Below are positions 16,437 through 23,667 of a stretch of 64,000 bases of DNA, in pieces (positions within the stretch are counted from its first letter, which is position 1; every line of letters starts with the position of its first letter). Origin of the DNA: Rhizobium sp. 2MFCol3.1 (lineage in GTDB: Bacteria; Pseudomonadota; Alphaproteobacteria; Rhizobiales; Rhizobiaceae); contig NZ_KB898366.1 of NCBI RefSeq assembly GCF_000377565.1, positions 100,906 to 164,905 on the forward strand. Direction: 5' to 3'. The notes beneath the pieces were generated by a model, which saw nothing but the letters and a program-made list of their open reading frames with translations, was not told the origin of the DNA and did no database searches. The translations under genes were made by a program, and so were the position numbers.

Positions 16437-16997
16437 TCACAGATTTGAGGTCAAGGGAACTGCAACGGCGGCCGTGGTCGTCAACATTACGCTGTCCATC
16501 TCATGAGGGCAAAACTCCCACGTCATTTTGGCACCATAGTCACTGAGCAGCGTCAGCAACCCCAAGCCGGAAGTACTGCCGTCGGAGAGAGCATTCGCCT
16601 CAATCTGTTGGATCAGAAGATCGCCCGGATTATCGTCCAGGATTTGATCGAGTTTCCGCTGAAATACCGACGAGGTTTCCGGATCTATCGGATTGCGAAC
16701 GCGCAGAAGAAATTCAGCATCGCCAAGGCAAGCCTCGATTTTGATCTCCGCGGGCAACCTGAACTTAACCGCGTTCTCGATCAATTCGTTGGTCAGGTAG
16801 CTGATGCTGTGGTGAACGTCATTGTAACTGTCCTTTCTCGACGCGAACGGCATCGCCATGACTTCCGCGATGAAGTCTGACGTGATCCCCGAATGTTTCC
16901 ATCCTAGTTGCAATGGACCATCGATCAGCGTGAGCCGCGCACCGCCATCGAAGTTTACATCCACTAAATCGCAAGAACCGTAGATTTTGCTCGCCAT
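16437..16997 (-). CDS. HATPase-like switch kinase (slr1658-type)
   Basis: A 186-residue protein with GHKL ATPase features: N-box NELIENAVKF (70-79) and a G-box-like GLGLLTLLSDYGA (144-156). The architecture matches the regulator that pairs with slr1659-type STAS proteins and is analogous to SiaB, the kinase of the Pseudomonas SiaABCD module. It lacks a histidine phosphotransfer domain, as expected of a Ser/Thr switch kinase. It begins 3 bp after the phosphatase gene ends. Confidence 0.8.
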   Translation of the reverse strand: MASKIYGSCDLVDVNFDGGARLTLIDGPLQLGWKHSGITSDFIAEVMAMPFASRKDSYNDVHHSISYLTNELIENAVKFRLPAEIKIEACLGDAEFLLRVRNPIDPETSSVFQRKLDQILDDNPGDLLIQQIEANALSDGSTSGLGLLTLLSDYGAKMTWEFCPHEMDSVMLTTTAAVAVPLTSNL

Positions 16998-17000
16998 CCG

Positions 17001-19358
17001 TCACCTGCGCCTAAGTACGAGAAGGGTGATGTCGTCGTGTATCTTATGGGATCCGACGTATTCCATCAGGGTATTTGTGATCCCCAAGACAATTGCGTCG
17101 GCACTTCTGTCCTTCAAGCGAAGAGCTTCCGCGCACAGGCGGTCGATTCCGAAAAGCTCCCCGGCGCTGTTTTCGGCCTCTGTCACGCCATCGGTATGAA
17201 GGACGATAATATCGTCCTGTTCGAACGGAATTCTGATGGAATTCACGAACGGCGAAATATCAGCTTCAAGTCCGATGGGGAGGCCGAGATCCATGGTGTC
17301 GATCCGTTCGAGCTTCCCGTTGGAACGGATCACGATAACTTCTTCGTGCTGGCCGGACAGGATCATCTCCTTGCCATCGTAATCGAGAAAGGCCAGCGTG
17401 ACGTGCTTGTCGATCTTGGTTCTCTCGATGTTTTTGTAAAGAGCGCTGTTCAAGTCGGTCAGGAACTTCACAGGGTCTGTGTTTCCCGCCTCCTGAAGTG
17501 CTCTCGCGACAGACTGCACCATCAGCATGAGGACGCCGCTTTCCAGGCCGTGACCGGTGACGTCACCGATGCCGATCTTTAGACGGTCTCCGCTTTCAAG
17601 GACGTCGTAATAATCGCCGCCGACCTCGTCTGCGGCGCGCATGTAGGCGGCCACTTCAAGCGTTCGCGCGGATTTTAGCTCCGCCTCCAATGGTAAAACC
17701 ATCATCTGGATACGCTCGGCAACCGCCAGCTCCGATCCCAGGCGACGGTTTTCCCGCTCGAGTTGGGCATTGAGAGCGGAGATTTCCTCTTTCGCGTCCT
17801 CGATTTCGGCAGTGCGCTCTTCAACAAGCTGTTCGAGGTTTTCGGTGTGGAAGCTGATGTCTTGAGCCATCCTGTTGAAAGCCTCGGCCGCTGCGCCAAC
17901 CTCGTCCCGGCTGGTTACGGCCACGCGTGCCGAGTAGTCCTTGGCTTGGATCCTTTGCGCGGCGCTCGCAAGTGCACTGACGCCAGCGGTTATCCGCTTC
18001 GACGCAGCAAGGACGGCCACGGTGACGATCAACAGCGATCCGAGAATGGCCAATATCTGGTAGGCAACAATCCGGTTTGTGGCATCCGTGATCTTGCTCT
18101 GTGCGGTGACAAGAGAGGCGTAAATTTCCTGTTCCGGAACGACGATGCCTAGAGACATGGTTTCGGATCGCACCGGCCCCGTCGACCATAGGTTGGTCGC
18201 GGGAAGCTTCTTCATGATGAGCATAAACGGCACCTGGTTTCCGGCCACGTTAAGGAGCAGGTGCTGGATGCCCTCTTGTTGATCTAGCGCCAGTTTTGCT
18301 ATCGCCGGCTGCGTACTCGTTTTCAGCGACCTCTCGACGCCGGTGACACCGCTCCCCTTTCCTTCGCTTGCGGCATTAATCCCGATTGTGTTCTCACCTA
18401 CTTTGTTGATCGCGATGACGTTGCCATCGGACATTGCCAGGAAACCAAATCCGCTCTGTGCCACTTTGACGTTTTCGACGATCTGCGCCAGCTGGTCGAG
18501 CGTGATGTCCGCACCGACCGTACCGACGACATCCTTCCTGTCGGATGACCAGAGCGGGTGGAAAAAGCTGACGATCAACTTGCCAGTGATTGCGTCCGTG
18601 TATGGAGCAGTCTGGGTAATGTCGGAGGGGGTAGGGCGTGTCGTGGGTTCTCTTGCCCAAGCCTGCCACGATTCATAAAGGCCTGGAAAGAAGAACTCCC
18701 AAAAATTGGCGTCGTTGTGCCCCGGATAGAGGCGATCGAAAGTCTGCGCCTGGTCCGTATAGGGGGCGGTGCGGAAGATCGGCCTCTCCTTGGGGCCGAT
18801 GTAATACATCTGCAGCTTCGACGAGCCACTGCTCAACAGGCTGGGGGCAACGATGTTCAAAACCGCACTGGAGTCGATCTCGGACTGAACATCGGCTCGC
18901 GGCAAATGATCCGGACCCAAAAGATAACCCCAGACACTGACCACGGAGGCGGTTCCAGGAGCGTTTTGCGCCCACCGGCCTTTTGGGTCATAGCTGACCT
19001 GAGTACTCCCGGGGTAGGCTTTCGCGGCCGATAATCCGATCTCCGAGCGCAGCGCGGGATCCGCGATCTGGCTTTGCATTATGCCAGCAAGAACCGTGAC
19101 GTCGCTGTGGACTTGGGCGAGAAGCAAAGACACTTGTGATGCCGTGGAAGTGACATATGACTTTAGATAGTCTTGGCTGGCGCTCTCCAGACCATGGCCG
19201 ACCTCGGTCGCGGCATCTCGAGAGAGCCTTTGAACATTCCAAAGAGCGAGCCCGCCGCTGACGACAAGATCAAACAAGACGGCACCGCCGACCAAAAGAA
19301 CGAACTTGGCCCGAAATGAACCCCAGCGCATCGAAGGCTTCGCGGTTGTCTGATCCAT
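17001..19358 (-). CDS. Membrane PP2C-type (SpoIIE) phosphatase with extracytoplasmic sensor and HAMP
   Basis: A 785-residue protein: TM1 (about 18-40), a large periplasmic dCache-like sensor (about 45-420, with AQSGFGFLAMSDGNVIAI in the second lobe), TM2 (about 430-450), HAMP (about 450-505), a coiled coil, and a C-terminal SpoIIE/PP2C domain. The metal-binding Asp motifs are intact: EVGGDYYDV, GIGDVTGHGLESG, LHTDGVTEAEN and HDDITLLVL. It should dephosphorylate the STAS antagonist in response to an external ligand, as SiaA does. The ATG at 19358 shares its A with the TGA of the upstream gene, so translation is coupled. Confidence 0.88.
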   Translation of the reverse strand: MDQTTAKPSMRWGSFRAKFVLLVGGAVLFDLVVSGGLALWNVQRLSRDAATEVGHGLESASQDYLKSYVTSTASQVSLLLAQVHSDVTVLAGIMQSQIADPALRSEIGLSAAKAYPGSTQVSYDPKGRWAQNAPGTASVVSVWGYLLGPDHLPRADVQSEIDSSAVLNIVAPSLLSSGSSKLQMYYIGPKERPIFRTAPYTDQAQTFDRLYPGHNDANFWEFFFPGLYESWQAWAREPTTRPTPSDITQTAPYTDAITGKLIVSFFHPLWSSDRKDVVGTVGADITLDQLAQIVENVKVAQSGFGFLAMSDGNVIAINKVGENTIGINAASEGKGSGVTGVERSLKTSTQPAIAKLALDQQEGIQHLLLNVAGNQVPFMLIMKKLPATNLWSTGPVRSETMSLGIVVPEQEIYASLVTAQSKITDATNRIVAYQILAILGSLLIVTVAVLAASKRITAGVSALASAAQRIQAKDYSARVAVTSRDEVGAAAEAFNRMAQDISFHTENLEQLVEERTAEIEDAKEEISALNAQLERENRRLGSELAVAERIQMMVLPLEAELKSARTLEVAAYMRAADEVGGDYYDVLESGDRLKIGIGDVTGHGLESGVLMLMVQSVARALQEAGNTDPVKFLTDLNSALYKNIERTKIDKHVTLAFLDYDGKEMILSGQHEEVIVIRSNGKLERIDTMDLGLPIGLEADISPFVNSIRIPFEQDDIIVLHTDGVTEAENSAGELFGIDRLCAEALRLKDRSADAIVLGITNTLMEYVGSHKIHDDITLLVLRRR

Positions 19359-20521
19359 CAGTAAGGCTTTCTCCCCGAAGCCGCCCAAATGGGCCAACCT
19401 GCATAGCCTTTGGGATGTAATGCTGCTGTTCGATGGTCGACGAAGCCCTGCCTGAATTTTCTGATGAACTCGGGCGTATCTCCCCTTCGCGCGGCCATCT
19501 CTCCGGCGTAGACGTTCTCCCAGGCGTCGATTACGTCCGCAAAGTCCTGAGGATCACCATCCATGTTGGTGACCATGAAACTCTCGACCTTGATTTCGTC
19601 GAAACCAGCTTCGGTCAGCAGCCGCCGGCTCTTGGGGCCCATCTCCACGTCCATGTCGAAATGGGCGAAAAGCTTGGCAACCTCAGCGTATGTCCAGGCG
19701 ATTGAGTCCGCGTGTGGCTCGCCGAGGCAATGAGAGTTCTTTTCGTTGGTGATGTAGACCCGCCCGCCTGGCCGACATATGCGGTAGAGTTCCCGCAATA
19801 GAACCTCAGGCCGATCAAATATCTGAAGAGAGTGACGGCAGGTAACGAAATCGAATTCATCGTCTGCCAAGAGCATCTGTGAGGCGTCGCCGTAAGTATA
19901 TTCGACTTCCGTCAGACCAAAATCCTTGGCGACGCGACGTGCGTACTCCAAACTGCGCTTGGAATGGTCGAGCGCGACCATTCGGCCGGGATTGAACTCC
20001 TTCTGTACCAACAACGCAAAATCGCCGATGCCGCAACAGATGTCCGCGATCCTCGCCCCCCGCTCGAGACCATGGCGTGGAAGCATCTGACGCTCGTGTC
20101 GCCAAGTCATTTTAGTCTGAGTGCGCAGAATTGGGATGAAGCTCTCGTCCTCCAAGAACGATTGCCCTGGATAGAACGCAGAATCGTAGACCTCTACCGT
20201 CAGATTTTCCCCGGCAGCTGCAAGGGTTGCGAACAGCTTGGCTGACCATGCGATTACACTAGACGTTACGATGACAATTCGGAGGTCCGCACAGATAGAA
20301 ACAAGGCTACTTTCCAACGCTTCAAAGGCGGTTCCGTTAATCTGTGTGAGACGTTTTACATTGAGATAGGCAACCCCTTTGCAGCGGCCGAAGCTTTCGA
20401 CCATGAGCTCCAAGAGATCCCTCATATCGGATGAGGCATGCGGCCTCAGCTTCCCAACGAGAGTCACTTCTTGATTTGTCGGATCAAAAGCTGCTGCGAA
20501 CTGGGGTATGTTGAGATTCAC
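19358..20521 (-). CDS. STAS-like domain fused to SAM-dependent methyltransferase
   Basis: A 387-residue fusion. Residues about 1-115 resemble a STAS fold (TLVGKLRPHASSDMRDLLEL, then KRLTQINGTAFEAL, where T64 occupies the usual phospho-acceptor position). Residues about 135-330 form a class I methyltransferase with motif I ADICCGIGDFA (159-169), an acidic residue in ALDHSKRSLEYA and the RELYRICRPGGRVYI segment. It suggests a methyltransferase whose activity or partner binding is set by the switch kinase and phosphatase of the same operon. The substrate (protein, lipid, quinone or small molecule) is unknown. It overlaps the upstream gene by 4 bp (ATGA). Confidence 0.8.
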   Translation of the reverse strand: MNLNIPQFAAAFDPTNQEVTLVGKLRPHASSDMRDLLELMVESFGRCKGVAYLNVKRLTQINGTAFEALESSLVSICADLRIVIVTSSVIAWSAKLFATLAAAGENLTVEVYDSAFYPGQSFLEDESFIPILRTQTKMTWRHERQMLPRHGLERGARIADICCGIGDFALLVQKEFNPGRMVALDHSKRSLEYARRVAKDFGLTEVEYTYGDASQMLLADDEFDFVTCRHSLQIFDRPEVLLRELYRICRPGGRVYITNEKNSHCLGEPHADSIAWTYAEVAKLFAHFDMDVEMGPKSRRLLTEAGFDEIKVESFMVTNMDGDPQDFADVIDAWENVYAGEMAARRGDTPEFIRKFRQGFVDHRTAALHPKGYAGWPIWAASGRKPY

Positions 20522-21024
20522 GCAAGCTCCTCTTGCCAGAGGAATGCGGCCGTGAGGGCGATCCTGTTGGGAGACACTTCAGCCGCCGTTAATTCGACCT
20601 GGCAAGCGTCCGCAAACCTAGCGAGACGATCGACGTCCTTGGCGATCCAGCCGCTAGTTCTTCGGGCGACAACTTCCCCGTTAATTGTCCCGCCAATTTC
20701 CTTACAGATGGCCGCTTGAGTGTCCTCTGGGCAATCAAAGCTAAGTTTCACGCGTACGCACCCAGGCTCCTTGTCGAGCTCGAACTTCACTTGGCCAACC
20801 TCGGTGGAGGCCTTAAAGGCCAATTCGACAAGTTCGTTGACCGTCACGGCCAAGAAATTGGAATACCTAGCGGGGTCGCCATGGATCTGACCAACGATGC
20901 GCGACAGATATTCGGAGACTCTATCACACAGTTCCCATTGCGATTTGAGAAGCGCGGCATCGAGCTCCAACGTTGCCATTGGCCCGTACCGTCTTTCAGA
21001 CTTTGCGTCAGCGGCTACTGACAT
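20518..21024 (-). CDS. Degenerate HATPase-like protein, paralogue of the switch kinase
   Basis: A 168-residue protein with an N-box-like NELVELAFKAS (63-73) in the same place as in the slr1658-type kinase encoded at 16437-16997. The key second Asn is replaced and no glycine-rich G-box is visible, so ATP binding is doubtful. It may be an adaptor for the STAS-methyltransferase fusion it overlaps. I chose the ATG at 21024 because GGGAG precedes it by 6 nt. Confidence 0.7.
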   Translation of the reverse strand: MSVAADAKSERRYGPMATLELDAALLKSQWELCDRVSEYLSRIVGQIHGDPARYSNFLAVTVNELVELAFKASTEVGQVKFELDKEPGCVRVKLSFDCPEDTQAAICKEIGGTINGEVVARRTSGWIAKDVDRLARFADACQVELTAAEVSPNRIALTAAFLWQEELA

Positions 21025-21043
21025 CGATGGCTCCCACACTACA

Positions 21044-22774
21044 TTAGGTCCGGCTTTCGATATCCGTTCCCAACCAATCCTGGCTGGCTTTGTCGTTGGA
21101 GACTGGCGTGCCTCCCCCCGGGCCCTGCTTCAACGTCGTCAGAAAGCTCTTCATCGCGTTGACCTTCAGCGGTGGGCTGATGACGTATCCCTGGATGCGA
21201 TCGCATCCGAGATCGTTTAACCACTGCGCCTGCGCAGGCGTTTCAACGCCCTCTGCTGTGACGGCCATTTCCAGGGCATGCGCGAGCACGATGACAGATC
21301 GGACGATCGCCTGGCTCTTTTCATTGTTCTCAAGATCCGAGACGAAGTACTTGTCGATTTTGATCGTATCGAACGGGAAGTTCTTGAGGTAGCTGAGGGA
21401 CGAGTACATCGTCCCGAAGTCGTCTAGCGAAATACGGATTCCCAGAACGCTGAGCGTGTTGAGCGTGTCGAGATTGTCGACGGTACGCTCAAGCAGAACA
21501 CCCTCGGTAATTTCCACCTCGAGCCGATCGGCGGCCAAACCTATCTCGTCAAGCGTCTGCGATATGCGATCGGTCAATCCGTCGGTGAGAAACTCGGCAG
21601 GAGACACGTTCACAGCGAGAGTGAATTCCTCAGGCCACTCCAGCGCCTCACGGCATGCCTGGTCCAGCACCCACGAGCCGATCTCAGGCATCAGACCGTC
21701 GCTCTCGGCCATGGGTATAAAAACAGAAGGCGGGATGGTGCCCAACAGGGGATGGTCCCACCTAAGCAGCGCTTCGAACCCCGCGACCCCTTTGTCACCA
21801 ACGATCGGCTGATAGTCGATCGAAAACTCCTGCCTTTGCAGAGCCATTCGCAAACTACGTCGGAGCATCTCACGATGCTCGATAACGTGAAGCATATTCG
21901 CTTCAAATGCGCTTGCCCGCCCTCGGCCGTCGGTCTTCGCTGCATACAGGGCGACGTCGGACGCTTTCATCAACTTCTCGGGGTCGTTGCCATCGCTCGG
22001 AGCCACCGCAATCCCGACGCTGATTCCAACAAAAACGGCAATCCCGTCCAGCGTGAATGGTGCCTTGAAGGCTCGAACAAGCCGTTCGCCAAGCTCACGA
22101 CTTCGCCCCGAGCGGCCTTGCCCCAAAGAGATCACCGCAAATTCGTCTCCGGCCAGCCTGTAAGCTCGATCGTCGTCGCTAAGACAGCTTGTAATCCTGC
22201 CGGCGGCGAGTTGTAGTAGCTTGTCGCCTGCTGGGTGCCCAAGCGTATCGTTGACAGGCTTGAAGTCGTCCAGATCCAATTGCATCAGGCTAACGGCGTC
22301 GGTGCGACCGCTTATGGCCTGTAGAGCCTGGGAAAGGTCGGATGAAAATTGACGCCGGTTTGGTAATCCTGTGAGTGGATCGTGCGTTGCCTGGTGCAGC
22401 AGTTTTGTGCGTTCTTCACTATCTGACGCTCGGTCGCCTTCAATCACTCCAATGAGATCACCAATCGGGAAAATTATCTGCTCTATCATTCGCCCATTAC
22501 CGAGATCGCAGACAAGCCGGAGAGGCGCTGTTCTCTCTTCCTGAAGGTATTTGACGACTTCGGCTTTATCCAGGTGAGGATGTAGGTCCTCAAGGCCCAC
22601 AACAGGCATGACGCTGGTTGTTTTGGCGAAGATTGTGGAAGCTTCAACGAGATTCAGGTGCCGATCAAAATAATCGACCCTGCTAGTGCTCCCCGTGCGG
22701 TCCGTGTCCGACGCAGAAGCCGGCCAATTGGATTGGGGTTCTCTCATTGGTCGGCGGCCCCTGTCACTTTCCAT
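21044..22774 (-). CDS. GGDEF-EAL c-di-GMP turnover protein
   Basis: A 576-residue cytoplasmic protein: an N-terminal PAS-like region (about 30-115), a GGDEF domain with the variant AGDEF (208-212), and an EAL domain (EALLRW at 334-339, NVSPAEF, EITEG, DDFGTMYSS, IKIDKYF, AEGVET). The first Gly change and absence of an RxxD inhibitory site suggest weak or no cyclase activity, while most EAL catalytic residues remain, so it may act as a phosphodiesterase. It heads the operon with the PP2C/STAS switch, which makes c-di-GMP a likely output. An alternative ATG is at 22747. Confidence 0.88.
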   Translation of the reverse strand: MESDRGRRPMREPQSNWPASASDTDRTGSTSRVDYFDRHLNLVEASTIFAKTTSVMPVVGLEDLHPHLDKAEVVKYLQEERTAPLRLVCDLGNGRMIEQIIFPIGDLIGVIEGDRASDSEERTKLLHQATHDPLTGLPNRRQFSSDLSQALQAISGRTDAVSLMQLDLDDFKPVNDTLGHPAGDKLLQLAAGRITSCLSDDDRAYRLAGDEFAVISLGQGRSGRSRELGERLVRAFKAPFTLDGIAVFVGISVGIAVAPSDGNDPEKLMKASDVALYAAKTDGRGRASAFEANMLHVIEHREMLRRSLRMALQRQEFSIDYQPIVGDKGVAGFEALLRWDHPLLGTIPPSVFIPMAESDGLMPEIGSWVLDQACREALEWPEEFTLAVNVSPAEFLTDGLTDRISQTLDEIGLAADRLEVEITEGVLLERTVDNLDTLNTLSVLGIRISLDDFGTMYSSLSYLKNFPFDTIKIDKYFVSDLENNEKSQAIVRSVIVLAHALEMAVTAEGVETPAQAQWLNDLGCDRIQGYVISPPLKVNAMKSFLTTLKQGPGGGTPVSNDKASQDWLGTDIESRT

Positions 22775-23085
22775 AAAATAGAATCAAGACGACAAAGCAC
22801 TTTCTGAGTGCATACATTAGCTGCAGGTCTTTTAACATATAGAAAATAACGGAAGGCGATTCTCAGATGTGACAACCTGCACGTCAGGATGTAGGGCCCA
22901 AGCAGCGTTCGGCAGGTGGCCCGTTAAATCGCCAAGCACCATCGTGCGCGAATGGTTAGTATTCAGTCAAAGGTCGTGCTGGTGAAGCCGCACCGGTGGC
23001 CACAAGAACCTCACTCGCAAACCAAGCCTGGCTGCATATCTTGAAATGCGGTTCAGCCACCTTGGAACAAGCCGCTCGCAAACCT
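22775..23085. other. Intergenic region upstream of the signalling operon
   Basis: About 310 bp with no convincing gene. The AT-rich part near 22775-22860 is the likely promoter region of the GGDEF-EAL operon. No palindrome or known box stands out. Confidence 0.4.
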
Positions 23086-23646
23086 TCAGCGGGTGGATAG
23101 AGGCGGCGGTGGAGGGGATGTGGTCGAACCCGTTCCCAGCGAACGCTGCACCATGACACTGTCGGCCCAGCGGCCGTAGCGATATGCGACGGCTGGCAAC
23201 AGGCCGACGCGCACGAAATTGAACCTTTCGTGCAAGGCAAGCGACGCCGCGTTGTCGGCGTCGATGTAACCGATGATCTGTCGGAATCCTGCCGCAGCAC
23301 AGGCGTCGATCAGACCGCGCAGCAGCTGGCTTCCGACCCCCTTGCCGATATGGTCGTGATGCACATAGATCGAATGCTTGACGGTATAGCGGTAGGCAGG
23401 GCGTTTGCGGAAGAGCACTACATATGCATAACCGACCACCGTCCCGTTGATGGTCGCAACGATATGCGGAAAGCGCCTGCTCTTCAGATTCTTGCGCCGC
23501 TCGCGCAGGTCATCCGGCTCCGGCGTATCGCTGTCGTCCACGCCCTCTTCGACCCCTCGGCGAATATGCCGGCGATAAATCGCCAGCATAGGTTCCACAT
23601 CCGCGTCCCTTGAAGGGCGAATGGTCAATCCGTTGTCCTGTTCCAT
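23086..23646 (-). CDS. GNAT-family N-acetyltransferase
   Basis: A 186-residue GNAT protein: N-terminal LTIRPSRDADVEPMLAIYRR, acetyl-CoA binding motif HDHIGKGVGSQLL (variant of Q/RxxGxG/A) and IGYIDADNAASLALHERFNF in the last motif. The C-terminus has a run of prolines. The ATG at 23646 follows AGGA. The gene begins 21 bp after the decarboxylase stop and is probably cotranscribed; acetylation of an amino acid or polyamine made or consumed by that enzyme is a reasonable guess. Confidence 0.85.
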   Translation of the reverse strand: MEQDNGLTIRPSRDADVEPMLAIYRRHIRRGVEEGVDDSDTPEPDDLRERRKNLKSRRFPHIVATINGTVVGYAYVVLFRKRPAYRYTVKHSIYVHHDHIGKGVGSQLLRGLIDACAAAGFRQIIGYIDADNAASLALHERFNFVRVGLLPAVAYRYGRWADSVMVQRSLGTGSTTSPPPPPLSTR

Positions 23647-23667
23647 TATCGATCCTGGCGTGCGCAA

